Below the pieces are notes generated by a model that ran no database searches, was not told the DNA's origin, and saw only the letters and a list, made by a program, of their open reading frames with translations. The position numbers and the translations under genes were made by a program. Source: FEN-1219 sp039933105 (lineage in GTDB: Bacteria > Pseudomonadota > Gammaproteobacteria > Steroidobacterales > Rariloculaceae). Taken from it: 64,000 nt of DNA. The stretch spans positions 62,001-126,000 of the forward strand of contig JBDTOT010000002.1 in NCBI GenBank assembly GCA_039933105.1. Reading direction: 5' to 3'. This document shows, piece by piece, positions 15,997 to 24,558 of the stretch (positions within the stretch are counted from its first letter, which is position 1; the number at the start of each line of letters is the position of its first letter).

Positions 15997-17373
15997 CTAG
16001 ACGAAGACGCCGCCGATTTCGAACAACCGTTCGACCTCATCGATCTGCCGCCGGTCGGCGATGAAGAGGATCACGTGGTCGTCGGCCTGGATCCTGGTGT
16101 CGTGGTGCGCCATCAGCACGTCGTCGCCGCGCACGATCGCACTGATCGTCGCACCGCGCGGCAACTGAATCTCCTCGATGAGCCGGCCGACCACGCGCGA
16201 TTCTCGCGCCTCGCCGTGCGCGACCGCTTCGATGGCCTCGGCCGCACCCCGCCGCAGCGAGTGCACCTTCACGACGTCGCCGCGACGCACGTGCGCGAGC
16301 AGGCTGCCGAGCGTGATCTGCTGCGGCGAAATCGCAATATCGATCGTGCCGGATTCGACGAGCTCCGCGTACGCGGCCTTGTTGATCAGCGCCATGACTT
16401 TGCGGGCGCCGAGCCGTTTGGCGAGCATCGCCGAGAGAATATTCGCTTCCTCGGTATTCGTGACGGCCACGAAGACGTCGGTGCTGTCGATGTTCTCCTC
16501 GAGCAGCAGCTCCTCGTCGGCCGAATCGCCGTGCAGCACGACCGCGCGCGCGAGCTCGTCGGAGATGCGTCGCGCCCGCTGAAAGTCGCGCTCGATGATC
16601 TTGACCTGACAGATGCCCTCGATCGCGCGTGCCAAGTCGAGGCCGATGTTGCCGCCGCCAGCGATCACGACTTTGCGAATCGGGCTATCGAGCTTGCGCA
16701 TCTCGCGCAGCACAGTACGCGTGTCATTGCGCGCTGCGATGAAGAATACCTCGTCGCCTTCTTCGACCACGGTATCGCCGTCGGGCAGGATGCCGCGCCC
16801 GCCGCGGTAGATCGCAACTACGCGGCATTCGATGTTCGGGATGTGCTTCGACAGATCACGCAGCGGATGGCCCACGAGCGCGCCCTCGCGATTGGCACGC
16901 GTCGCGACGAGCCGTAGCTTGCCGTCCGCGAAGTCGAGCACCTGCAGCGCGCCGGGGTTGCGAATCAGCTGCTCGATGTAGTCCGTCACGAGCGACGCGG
17001 GACTGATCGCCACGTCGACCGGGATGCCATCCGGGCCGAATAGCTGTTCGCGGGCCATGAGCGCCCGAGCGCGAATTCGCGCGATGCGCGTGGGAGTGCG
17101 GAACAGCGTGAACGCAATCTGGCACGCGAGCATGTTGATCTCGTCGCTGCTCGTGAGCGCGATCAAAATGTCGGCCTCGCGCGCACCGGCGCGTTCGAGC
17201 ACATCGGGGTGCGAGGCGTTGCCGACGACGGTGCGCACGTCCAGTCGGTCCTGTAGCTCTCTTAGCACTTCGGCATTGCGGTCGACGATCGTGACTTCGT
17301 TCGCCTCTTCTCTTGCGAGACTGAACGCTGCCGTGCTGCCTACCTGCCCTGCACCTAGGATAAGAATCTTCAT
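15997..17373 (-). CDS. trkA: Trk potassium uptake regulator TrkA
   Basis: 458 residues, full length. Two RCK_N Rossmann repeats are visible: 'KILILGAGQVGSTAAFSLA' at the start and 'KVVIAGGGNIGLDLARAIEG' about halfway, each followed by an RCK_C ligand domain. The pattern 'NAEVLRELQDRLDVRTVVGN' is the NAD(H)-binding acidic end of the first fold. TrkA is a peripheral membrane protein that gates the TrkH/TrkG K+ channel in response to nucleotides. No trkH lies in this window, so the channel partner is encoded elsewhere. Its stop lies 33 bases before the membrane spermidine-synthase-like gene. Confidence 0.96.
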   Translation of the reverse strand: MKILILGAGQVGSTAAFSLAREEANEVTIVDRNAEVLRELQDRLDVRTVVGNASHPDVLERAGAREADILIALTSSDEINMLACQIAFTLFRTPTRIARIRARALMAREQLFGPDGIPVDVAISPASLVTDYIEQLIRNPGALQVLDFADGKLRLVATRANREGALVGHPLRDLSKHIPNIECRVVAIYRGGRGILPDGDTVVEEGDEVFFIAARNDTRTVLREMRKLDSPIRKVVIAGGGNIGLDLARAIEGICQVKIIERDFQRARRISDELARAVVLHGDSADEELLLEENIDSTDVFVAVTNTEEANILSAMLAKRLGARKVMALINKAAYAELVESGTIDIAISPQQITLGSLLAHVRRGDVVKVHSLRRGAAEAIEAVAHGEARESRVVGRLIEEIQLPRGATISAIVRGDDVLMAHHDTRIQADDHVILFIADRRQIDEVERLFEIGGVFV

Positions 17374-17385
17374 CGGCGAAGCAGT

Positions 17386-19536
17386 CTACATCAGCTCTAG
17401 GTTGGCGTAGGCGAGGACGAGCCATTTCGTGCCTTCACGCTCGAAGTTCACCTGAACGCGCGCGTGCGCACCGCTGCCTTCGGCGTTCAGGACGATGCCC
17501 TCGCCGAAGCGGCCGTGCCGCACGCGCTGGCCGAGCCGCATGCCGCCCTGGCTCGGCGACGCCTCCTGCCGGCGGTACAGCGGCCGCGAGACGACCATCG
17601 CGGGTCGCACTTCCTCGAGCAGCTCCGCCGGGATCTCGCGCAGGAACCGCGACGGAGTCGCGAACGACTCGACACCGTGGAGCCGGCGCTGCTCGGCGTG
17701 CGTGAGGTACAGCTCACGGCGTGCACGCGTGATGCCGACGTAGCACAGGCGCCGTTCCTCCTCGAGGCCCGCCGAGTCGTTCAACGAGCGCTGATGCGGG
17801 AACAGCCCGTCTTCCATTCCGGAGAGGAATACGTACGAGAACTCGAGACCCTTGGCCGAGTGCAGCGTCATGAGCTGCACGCTGTCCTGATATTCGTCTG
17901 CCTGCCCGTCGCCGGATTCGAGCACCGCGAACGACAGGAACTCGGCGAGCGGCGGCAGGTCGGTTTGCTCACCGCGCATGACCTCGCGCGCGGCGTTCAC
18001 GAGCTCCTCGAGGTTCTCGACGCGCGCTTCGCCACCGGCGTCCGCCTTTTTGCCGTGATGCGCAGTTAGGCCGCTCCTCTCGATCACGCGCGCCACTTGC
18101 TCGTGCAGGCTGTCGGCACGCGAGTCGGCGTCGAGCTTGTCGATCAGCGCGAGGAATGCCCACAACGCCTCGGCCGCGCGTTTCGCGAGCACGCCGCCGG
18201 CAATCAGCGCAGCGGCCGCGCGCCACAGGCTCGTGCCGGCAGCACGCGCCCCCTCGCGGACCTGCTCGACGGTCCGCGTACCGATACCACGCGGCGGTGT
18301 GTTCACCACGCGCTCGAACGACGGATCGTCGTCGCGGTTTGCGACCAGCCGCAGATACGCCAGGGCGTCCTTGATCTCCATGCGCTCGAAGAACCGCAGG
18401 CCGCCATAGACGCGGTACGGAATTTTGGCCGCGAGCAACTTCTCCTCGAACACGCGTGACTGGGCATTCGAGCGATACAGGACGGCACACTCCGCGCGCT
18501 TGTTGCCTTGTTGGATGTAGTCTTGGATTCGGTTCACGACGAATTCGGCTTCGTCGTATTCGTTGAACGCGGCATAGACCCTGATCGGCACGCCCGCCGC
18601 GCCATCGGTCCACAGTGTCTTGCCGAGCCTTGATGAGTTGTTCGCGATCACGGCATTCGCCGCGTTCAGGATATTGGCCGTGGAACGGTAGTTCTGCTCG
18701 AGCCGCACAAGCTGCGTGCCGGCGTAATCCTGCTGAAACCGGTGCAAATTCTCGATGCGCGCGCCACGCCAGCGATAAATGGACTGATCGTCGTCGCCGA
18801 CGACGAAGGGCTTGCCGTCGGGGCCCGCGAGCACGCGCAGCCAGCGGTACTGGATGGCGTTCGTGTCCTGAAACTCATCCACGAGCAGATGCTGAAAGCG
18901 CTGTTGGTACTGGCGCGCGAGGTCGGCGTTGTCGCGCAGCAGCTCGAGGCTGCGCAGCAGCAGCTCGCCGAAATCGATCAGGGATGCGGCCGCGCAAGCT
19001 TGCTCGTACCGCGCATAGAGATCGATCATCTGCCGCCGACCTGCGTTGCCTTCGTCGCGCAATTCCTTGGGCCTAAGTCCCTCGTCCTTCTGCGCGTTGA
19101 TGAACCACTGAATCTCCTTCGGCACCCAGAGGTTTTCGTCGAGCTCGAGCGCGCGCACCATGCGACGGATCATGCGGTGCTGGTCGTCGGAGTCCATGAT
19201 CTGGAAGCCTTGCGCCAAACCCGCTTCCCGCCAGTGGATTCGGAGCAGCCGGTGGGAAAGACCGTGGAACGTACCGATCCATAAGTTGCGCGTCGGCACA
19301 CCGAGCAGGGCTTCGACGCGGTCGCGCATTTCGGCCGCGGCCTTGTTCGTGAACGTCACGGACAGCACGTGTTGCGCGGCTACGCCACCGACACGGATGA
19401 CCCACGCGATGCGGTGTACGAGCACACGCGTCTTGCCGCTGCCGGCGCCGGCCAGCACGAGCGTCGGGCGATCGGGCGCCGTGACGGCCTCGCGCTGGGC
19501 GTCGTTCAAGGATTCGATGATGTCGGTGACGTCCAC
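17386..19536 (-). CDS. uvrD: DNA helicase II UvrD
   Basis: 716 residues. SF1A helicase motifs are all present: Q motif 'LNDAQREAV', Walker A G30-AGSGK-T36, motif Ia 'SVTFTNKAAAEMRDRV', Walker B 'LLVDEFQDTN', motif III 'FVVGDDDQSIYRWRGA', motif IV 'QNYRST', motif V 'LMTLHSAKGLEFSYVFL', motif VI 'EERRLCYVGITRAR'. The C-terminal tudor-like segment 'GMRLGQRVRHGRFGEGIVL' (about residues 660-700) marks UvrD/PcrA that contact RNA polymerase. It unwinds DNA 3'-5' in nucleotide excision and mismatch repair. It lies between ctaB and trkA on the same strand. Confidence 0.97.
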   Translation of the reverse strand: MDVTDIIESLNDAQREAVTAPDRPTLVLAGAGSGKTRVLVHRIAWVIRVGGVAAQHVLSVTFTNKAAAEMRDRVEALLGVPTRNLWIGTFHGLSHRLLRIHWREAGLAQGFQIMDSDDQHRMIRRMVRALELDENLWVPKEIQWFINAQKDEGLRPKELRDEGNAGRRQMIDLYARYEQACAAASLIDFGELLLRSLELLRDNADLARQYQQRFQHLLVDEFQDTNAIQYRWLRVLAGPDGKPFVVGDDDQSIYRWRGARIENLHRFQQDYAGTQLVRLEQNYRSTANILNAANAVIANNSSRLGKTLWTDGAAGVPIRVYAAFNEYDEAEFVVNRIQDYIQQGNKRAECAVLYRSNAQSRVFEEKLLAAKIPYRVYGGLRFFERMEIKDALAYLRLVANRDDDPSFERVVNTPPRGIGTRTVEQVREGARAAGTSLWRAAAALIAGGVLAKRAAEALWAFLALIDKLDADSRADSLHEQVARVIERSGLTAHHGKKADAGGEARVENLEELVNAAREVMRGEQTDLPPLAEFLSFAVLESGDGQADEYQDSVQLMTLHSAKGLEFSYVFLSGMEDGLFPHQRSLNDSAGLEEERRLCYVGITRARRELYLTHAEQRRLHGVESFATPSRFLREIPAELLEEVRPAMVVSRPLYRRQEASPSQGGMRLGQRVRHGRFGEGIVLNAEGSGAHARVQVNFEREGTKWLVLAYANLELM

Positions 19537-19578
19537 GGCGAAGCGCGATGCGCCCGTAAGGCTACGGCGGCGCGACGC

Positions 19579-20490
19579 TCACTCCGGCCAGATGGCCGGC
19601 ACGTAGTGATCGACGAGCAAGAACGTGAAGAGCGCCATCAGATACGTGATCGAGTAGCGGAAGGTCACCATCGGCAGATCAGGGCGCGGCGCGAACTTGA
19701 GCTTCAATGCGTAGTACAGAAAGCCCAAGCCGAGCAGCACGGCGCCGACCAGATAGAGCTTGCCGCTCATGCCGGTGATGTAGGGCATTACCGTGACGCA
19801 TAGGAGCAAGATGGTGTAGTGGACGATGAACGACTTCGTGATCTCCTCGCCGTGGGTCACGGGCAGCATCGGAATGTCCGCGCGCTCGTAGTCGCTGCGG
19901 CGCGCGATTGCCAACGCCCAAAAGTGCGGCGGCGTCCACGTGAAGATGATCAGGAACAGCAGCAACGCGTAGCCGTCGACGTGCCCTGTGACCGTGGCCC
20001 AGCCGAGCACCGGCGGAGCTGCGCCGGCAGCACCGCCGATCACGATGTTCTGGGGGGTCGCACGCTTCAGCCACATGGTGTAGATGACCGCGTAGCCGAT
20101 CAATGAGAGGAACGTCAGCGCGGCGGTCAGCGCGTTGACCAGCAATGTCAGTATGCCGATGCCGACGAGCGCCAACGCCAGCGCGAACACGAGCGCGTCG
20201 CGCTCGTGCACCCGGCCGGCGGGCAGCGGCCGGCTGCGCGTGCGCGCCATCTGCGCATCGATTCGTTGATCGATGACCTGGTTCACGACGGCGGCCGCGG
20301 CGGCCGTCAATCCGATGCCGACGCTGCCGGCGATCAGCAAATCCAACGGCACCATGCCCGGCACCGCGAGGAACATGCCGACGATCGCCGTGAACACGAG
20401 CAACTGCACCACGCCCGGCTTCGTCAGCACGTAGTAGTCGCGCCAGCGCGGAACGGCGGCGCTAACGTTGCCTAATTCTTTGGTTAGCAT
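19579..20490 (-). CDS. ctaB: Protoheme IX farnesyltransferase (heme O synthase)
   Basis: 303 residues from the ATG at 20490, which overlaps the end of ctaA by 29 bases. UbiA-superfamily membrane prenyltransferase with about nine helices; the Asp-rich active-site motifs are 'NQVIDQRIDAQMARTRSRP' and 'ARRSDYERADIPMLP', and the CtaB-specific 'TWTPPHFWALAI' is intact. It adds a farnesyl chain to heme B, giving heme O, which CtaA then converts to heme A for the aa3 oxidase encoded upstream. The SURF1-assembly-ctaA-ctaB order is that of Pseudomonas-type cox clusters. Confidence 0.97.
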   Translation of the reverse strand: MLTKELGNVSAAVPRWRDYYVLTKPGVVQLLVFTAIVGMFLAVPGMVPLDLLIAGSVGIGLTAAAAAVVNQVIDQRIDAQMARTRSRPLPAGRVHERDALVFALALALVGIGILTLLVNALTAALTFLSLIGYAVIYTMWLKRATPQNIVIGGAAGAAPPVLGWATVTGHVDGYALLLFLIIFTWTPPHFWALAIARRSDYERADIPMLPVTHGEEITKSFIVHYTILLLCVTVMPYITGMSGKLYLVGAVLLGLGFLYYALKLKFAPRPDLPMVTFRYSITYLMALFTFLLVDHYVPAIWPE

Positions 20491-21439
20491 TGATGACAGC
20501 CAGGAGCAGGAGCGCGGCAATGCCGTTGTGTGCGACGGCTACGGCCAGCGGTACACCGAACACCACGATACTAACACCGAGGCTCACCTGGAGAAGAACC
20601 AGACCGAGCACCGCGAGTCCATCGGCCCGCGTGGCGGCGTCGCGCGCGAGGCGCCAGCCGAGCAGCACGATCAACACGAAGGCCAGGAGCGCGCCCAGGC
20701 GGTGCGCGAAGTGAATCGCGACGCGGGCCGGATGGTCCAGCACGCCGCCCTCGTACGACACCCCGAGCCCGCGCCACAGCACGAAGCCATCCTTGTAGTC
20801 GGCCAACGCGGGCCACCACTGCGTTTGGCAGGTGGGGAAGTCGGGGCACGCGAGCGCGGCATAGTTGGAGCTCGTCCAGCCGCCGAGAAAAATCTGCAGA
20901 ACCAGAGCCGCCGCTGCGACGAGGCCGAGCGCACGCAGGGCCGGCGTTGGCGCGCCGACGCGGGTCGTTCGCCAGCGTCCGAGCGACGCGAGCAACGCGA
21001 GCGTCGCAAGACCGCCGAACAGGTGCGCGACGACGATCAGCGGCTTCAGAAGCAGCGTCACCGTCCACATCCCGAGCAGCGCCTGAAACACGATGAGCCC
21101 GACCAGGACGACGGGACGGCGCCACGGCTGCGAGGGATCGCTACGGTTGCGCCACGCGAGCGCCGCGAGCGCCACCGTCACGAGCACGAGCCCGCCAGCG
21201 AGGTAGCGATGAATCATTTCGCGCCACGCCTTCGCTTCCTCGAGCGGACGCACCGCGCCCTGAGGACCGAGGTCCTGCACAGACGTCGATTGGTCCGGCA
21301 CCACGAGGCGGCCATAACAGCCGGGCCAATCGGGGCAGCCCAAGCCCGCGTCGTGCAAGCGCACCCACGCACCGAGCATGACGACCGCAAGCGCCAGCAC
21401 GGCGCCGAAGCGCGCGATTCGGACGAAGAGCGTGTTCAT
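20462..21439 (-). CDS. ctaA: Heme A synthase (COX15/CtaA family)
   Basis: 325 residues, eight predicted transmembrane helices. The family marks are present: 'GAWVRLHDAGLGCPDWPGC' near residues 22-42 and the EAxK-type conserved segment 'EEAKAWREMIHRYLAG' around residue 68, with further heme-ligand histidines in 'VAHLFGGL', 'AIHFAHRLGAL' and 'VAHNGIAAL'. It oxidises the methyl group of heme O to the formyl of heme A. It starts within the stop of the preceding assembly-factor gene (4-base overlap) and overlaps ctaB, so SURF1-(unknown)-ctaA-ctaB form one tightly coupled operon. Confidence 0.96.
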   Translation of the reverse strand: MNTLFVRIARFGAVLALAVVMLGAWVRLHDAGLGCPDWPGCYGRLVVPDQSTSVQDLGPQGAVRPLEEAKAWREMIHRYLAGGLVLVTVALAALAWRNRSDPSQPWRRPVVLVGLIVFQALLGMWTVTLLLKPLIVVAHLFGGLATLALLASLGRWRTTRVGAPTPALRALGLVAAAALVLQIFLGGWTSSNYAALACPDFPTCQTQWWPALADYKDGFVLWRGLGVSYEGGVLDHPARVAIHFAHRLGALLAFVLIVLLGWRLARDAATRADGLAVLGLVLLQVSLGVSIVVFGVPLAVAVAHNGIAALLLLAVINANQRIRQR

Positions 21440-21987
21440 GAGCCTGTTCCGGATCCGGCCAGCAACCGTTTGAGGTCGCGCAATAGTTCTTTTTGTTCGA
21501 CGTCGACGGGATAGCTCAGGATCACGCTACCCCGCGGGTCGGCCACGTACACGCGGCCGCCGCTAATCCGTTCGGGACCGAGCGCTGCCGCTATGCGGCG
21601 GCCCGAATCCTCGTCGAGTCGCTGCACGCTAACCTTCAAGTCAGCGGGCAGTGGCGGTGCTGCACCCGAATACCACAGCGCCTGTTGCACGCGCTCCTGG
21701 TCCTTGCCGAGAGCCTGCTGGACCCGAGACAGCCGGTCCAACACTTCCGCGCATTGCTGCTCGCACGGGGTCATTCTTGCATAGATCAACAGCCAACGGG
21801 ACGCGCCGGACTCGGCGGGCAACCACGCCGGCGGCAACTCCACGGGGGTACTCAAGAGCTCGCGCTGACCCGGCAATTGGGGCAGCCAGTCGCGACCCCA
21901 CGGGCTGTAGTAGACGAGCGTCGCGACGGCGAACGGACCGAACACTACGAGCGCCACGAGCCACGGAACCAGAGGCTTATGTCTCAC
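21436..21987 (-). CDS. Cytochrome oxidase biogenesis-associated membrane protein
   Basis: 183 residues from a GTG at 21987 that overlaps the SURF1 stop (GTGA); an upstream ATG at 22059 would extend into SURF1 and is unlikely. One N-terminal transmembrane helix ('PWLVALVVFGPFAVATLVYY', residues about 7-26) anchors a periplasmic domain with a thioredoxin/SCO-like look, including 'MTPCEQQCAEVLDRL' (a C-x3-C pair). It occupies the place of the uncharacterised gene between SURF1 and ctaA in Pseudomonas cox clusters (PA0111-like). The C-x3-C pair in an SCO-like fold suggests copper or redox handling for CuA assembly; this is inference. Confidence 0.85.
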   Translation of the reverse strand: MRHKPLVPWLVALVVFGPFAVATLVYYSPWGRDWLPQLPGQRELLSTPVELPPAWLPAESGASRWLLIYARMTPCEQQCAEVLDRLSRVQQALGKDQERVQQALWYSGAAPPLPADLKVSVQRLDEDSGRRIAAALGPERISGGRVYVADPRGSVILSYPVDVEQKELLRDLKRLLAGSGTGS

Positions 21988-22721
21988 AACCGCCGCCTCA
22001 ACATCTTGATCGCGAGCGTGAGCGCAGCGCCGAGCGCGCCGACCCCGAACAATAACCACTGACCGGCATAGACCACGTTGCGCTCCGGGCTCACGCCCGG
22101 TGCTTGCCAGTCGCGAGCGTAGCCGCCAGGCTCGGCGGGGTCGAGCAACAGCTGGTAGTCGAACAACGGCTGCCCCAGCTGCGCGGCGAGATCCGCGATC
22201 GCCGGGTACTCGACCACTGCGACGCTCTCGGTGGTCGGCGTCGACGCCGGCGCTGCAGGCTCGCCGAGGCGAATGCCGGGTTGCGGCAGGCGCTCGATGC
22301 GCCCAGTGATCGTGCGCGGTTCGGTCGAGGCGCTGACATCGGGTAGGGTGCGGCGATCCGAACCGCTGCCGACCCAGCCGCGATTCACGATCAGTCTGCG
22401 AGTGGAGCCCTCGACGCGCAGCGCCGTCAGCACGTGATAACCGGCCACGCCGTCGTGCAGCATGTTGTCGAGCAGGAATTGCGGTGCGGCGAGGTATGCG
22501 CCGCGTACCTCGACGCGGTGAAAGCGATTCGCATCCGTCAGCAAGGCCGGCGGATCGCCGAGCACCTTCGCGCTGTCACCCCCGGCAAACTGCTCGGCGA
22601 GCGCGCGGTTCTCGTCCGCACGGCGCAGCTGCCATGCCCCGAGGTAAACGAACAGCGCTGCAAGCAGCGCGAGGACCACGATCGCGACTGCCGTTCGTGC
22701 CCTGTGCCGCGTCGCGGTCAC
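21984..22721 (-). CDS. SURF1-family cytochrome oxidase assembly protein
   Basis: 245 residues with the SURF1 layout: an N-terminal helix ('AVAIVVLALLAALFVYLGAW', residues about 11-30) immediately followed by 'QLRRADEN', a periplasmic central domain with 'VRGAYLAAPQFLLDNMLHDG' and 'GYHVLTALRVEGSTRRLIVN' then 'RGWVG', and a C-terminal helix ('VYAGQWLLFGVGALGAALTL'). SURF1 assists insertion of heme A into oxidase subunit I. It begins 41 bases from the divergent DUF2909 gene and leads the operon that continues into ctaA and ctaB. Confidence 0.93.
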   Translation of the reverse strand: MTATRHRARTAVAIVVLALLAALFVYLGAWQLRRADENRALAEQFAGGDSAKVLGDPPALLTDANRFHRVEVRGAYLAAPQFLLDNMLHDGVAGYHVLTALRVEGSTRRLIVNRGWVGSGSDRRTLPDVSASTEPRTITGRIERLPQPGIRLGEPAAPASTPTTESVAVVEYPAIADLAAQLGQPLFDYQLLLDPAEPGGYARDWQAPGVSPERNVVYAGQWLLFGVGALGAALTLAIKMLRRRL

Positions 22722-22762
22722 GTTAGAATGCCCGTCACCGAATAGCCGCCGGGGAACCGCAC

Positions 22763-22960
22763 GTGGTCGCTGTCATTTTCTTCGCCGCCATCCTCGCGAG
22801 CTTAGGTCTAGCGCTGTTTGCCCTATTTCGCCGCGGCGACAACTCGCAGCTCATGCTCCGCGCGCTCACGATTCGCGTGAGCCTATCCGTGCTGTTCTTC
22901 CTGCTGCTGATGCTCGGCTGGTATCTCGGCTTGGTGAAGCCCCACGGCCTCGGCGACTAG
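22763..22960 (+). CDS. Twin transmembrane protein (DUF2909)
   Basis: 65 residues starting at GTG 22763 behind GGGGAA. Two hydrophobic helices (residues about 2-21 and 39-57) flank a basic loop 'FRRGDNSQLMLRALTIRVSL', the standard DUF2909 pattern. In many gammaproteobacteria this little gene sits exactly between oxidase subunit III and SURF1, as here, so a role in oxidase assembly or stability is likely though unproven. It is the only plus-strand gene inside the minus-strand oxidase cluster, and its start is only 41 bases from that of SURF1, so the two divergent promoters must share the gap. Confidence 0.9.
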   Translation: MVAVIFFAAILASLGLALFALFRRGDNSQLMLRALTIRVSLSVLFFLLLMLGWYLGLVKPHGLGD

Positions 22961-22973
22961 CGCCGCGCGGCCG

Positions 22974-23837
22974 TTACAGCCAGTACACGAAGAAGAACAG
23001 GCCAAGCCATACCACGTCGACGAAGTGCCAGTACCAGGCCACGGCCTCGAACGCGAAATGGCGTTCCGGCGTGAAGTGGCCGCGCAGCACGCGCAACCAG
23101 ATCACGAGGAGCATCAATGCGCCTAGGGTCACGTGCAAGCCGTGGAAACCCGTCAGCATGAAGAACGTGCCGCCATAGACGCCGCTGTCGAGGCGCAGAT
23201 GCAGCTCGCTGTAAGCGTGGATGTACTCGAACGCCTGGAAGCCCAAGAACAAGAAGCCGAGCAGGAACGTCGCCGCCAACCAAATGATCAACGAGGTGCG
23301 ATGCTTCGCGCGCAGAGCGTGGTGCGCGATCGTGAGCGTAACGCCGGAAAGCAGTAGGAGCGCTGTATTCAGAGCCGGAATGCCCCAGGCCTCCATGCGC
23401 TCGACGTGGTTTCCCCTCGGGCCGACCGACGGCCAAGCGTTCTCGAAGTTCGGCCACAGCAACGAGTTCGTGAAGAAATTGTCGCCTTCGCCAGCGAGCC
23501 ACGGTGTCACGAGCACGCGCGTGTAGAACAGCGTGCCGAAGAACACGGCGAAGAACATCACCTCGGAGAAGATGAACCAGCTCATGCCCAGGCGGAACGA
23601 CGAATCGACTTTCAAGCTGAACATGTGGCGTTCGTTCTCGCCGATCACGACGCTGAACCAGCCGAAGATCATCGTGAGCAAAATCACGAAACCCGAGAGC
23701 GCGATCCAGGGGCCCGGCGCGAACTGGTTCAGCCACAAAGAAGTGCCGGCCAGCATGGTGAACAACCCGACCGAGCCTACGATCGGCCAGCGCGTGCCAT
23801 GCGGCACGTAGTAGTTGGGAGTCGTCGCGTGTTCCAT
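22974..23837 (-). CDS. ctaE: Cytochrome c oxidase subunit III
   Basis: 287 residues from the ATG at 23837 (MEHATTPNYYVPHGTRWPI...); a start at 23870 would overlap the preceding Cox11 gene. It has seven predicted membrane helices; typical marks are 'RLGMSWFIFSEVMFFAVFF', 'FQAFEYIHAYS', 'TGFHGLHVTLGALML' and the final 'AVAWYWHFVDVVWLGLFFFV' with the 'YW' end. Subunit III stabilises the catalytic core of the aa3 oxidase and its proton uptake. It follows the Cox11 gene by seven bases, in the normal coxB-coxA-cox11-coxC order. Confidence 0.97.
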   Translation of the reverse strand: MEHATTPNYYVPHGTRWPIVGSVGLFTMLAGTSLWLNQFAPGPWIALSGFVILLTMIFGWFSVVIGENERHMFSLKVDSSFRLGMSWFIFSEVMFFAVFFGTLFYTRVLVTPWLAGEGDNFFTNSLLWPNFENAWPSVGPRGNHVERMEAWGIPALNTALLLLSGVTLTIAHHALRAKHRTSLIIWLAATFLLGFLFLGFQAFEYIHAYSELHLRLDSGVYGGTFFMLTGFHGLHVTLGALMLLVIWLRVLRGHFTPERHFAFEAVAWYWHFVDVVWLGLFFFVYWL

Positions 23838-23844
23838 GGCGGCT

Positions 23845-24372
23845 CTAGTCCTTGATTTCGGAAACGTCAAAATACGTATACGACAACGACAGTGTGTCTA
23901 CGTCGTCCGGCAACTGCGGAGCGACCATGAACGCCACCTTCAGCTCACGCTCCTCGAGCGGCTGAAACTGCTGGCTGGTGAAGCAGAAACATTCGGTCTT
24001 GTTGAAGTACTTCGCCGCCGTGCCGGGTGCGATGCTCGGCACTGCCCGGCCGGTGAGCTCTCGGTCACGCAAGTTGCGCGCACGGAAGTACGTTTCGTAC
24101 AGCTGCCCCGGGTGCACGTCGATGTGAGTCACTTCCGGCTCGAACTGCCACGGCGAGCCGCGGGCCACGGAGGCGACGAATTCCACGCGAACGTTGCGAT
24201 CCGGATCCGGCGCCGCGACGACGACGGCCGCCGCATTCGCGGTCTTGCCGCCCAATCCCGTTAGGACGCAGAACACGTCGTACAGCGGTACGAGCGCGAA
24301 TCCAAACGCGAACATCGCCAGCGTGATAGTGGCGAGCTTCAGAGGCAGAAATCGATCGCGTGTGCCCGACAT
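23845..24372 (-). CDS. ctaG: Cytochrome c oxidase assembly protein CtaG/Cox11
   Basis: 175 residues: an N-terminal membrane helix ('LATITLAMFAFGFALVPLYD') with the conserved cysteine in 'VLTGLGGK' context, and a periplasmic immunoglobulin-like copper-binding domain. The Cox11 copper motif C-F-C-F is seen as 'KTECFCFTSQQFQPLEEREL', followed by 'DVDTLSLSYTYFDV'. Cox11 delivers copper to the CuB site of subunit I. It lies between a 56-residue partner gene and subunit III. Confidence 0.96.
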   Translation of the reverse strand: MSGTRDRFLPLKLATITLAMFAFGFALVPLYDVFCVLTGLGGKTANAAAVVVAAPDPDRNVRVEFVASVARGSPWQFEPEVTHIDVHPGQLYETYFRARNLRDRELTGRAVPSIAPGTAAKYFNKTECFCFTSQQFQPLEERELKVAFMVAPQLPDDVDTLSLSYTYFDVSEIKD

Positions 24373-24387
24373 GATCGTGCGCGCCGC

Positions 24388-24558
24388 TTAGCGCGGGCCC
24401 TCGATCCCGGTGTAGATCATGAAGCCCACGTAGAAAGCCAACGCGAGCAGGCCGAGAACCCAGCCGTTGCGGCGCGCACGCGCTGCACGCAGCGCGTCGT
24501 CTGCGGCGGCGCGGGTCGCGTCCGCGTTCGCAGGATTGCGCGGCGTTCCCGTGCTCAT
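24388..24558 (-). CDS. Small membrane protein of the cytochrome oxidase operon (CoxF-like)
   Basis: 56 residues from the ATG at 24558, whose first bases overlap the coxA stop (ATGA), ending at TAA 24388-24390. The N-terminal half is Ala/Arg-rich and cytoplasmic; residues about 32-48 form one membrane helix ('GWVLGLLALAFYVGFMIYT'). Small single-helix proteins at this position, between subunit I and Cox11, are known in other proteobacteria as putative cytochrome oxidase small assembly proteins. Translational coupling, position and topology support a real gene; the function is inferred from context. Confidence 0.82.
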   Translation of the reverse strand: MSTGTPRNPANADATRAAADDALRAARARRNGWVLGLLALAFYVGFMIYTGIEGPR

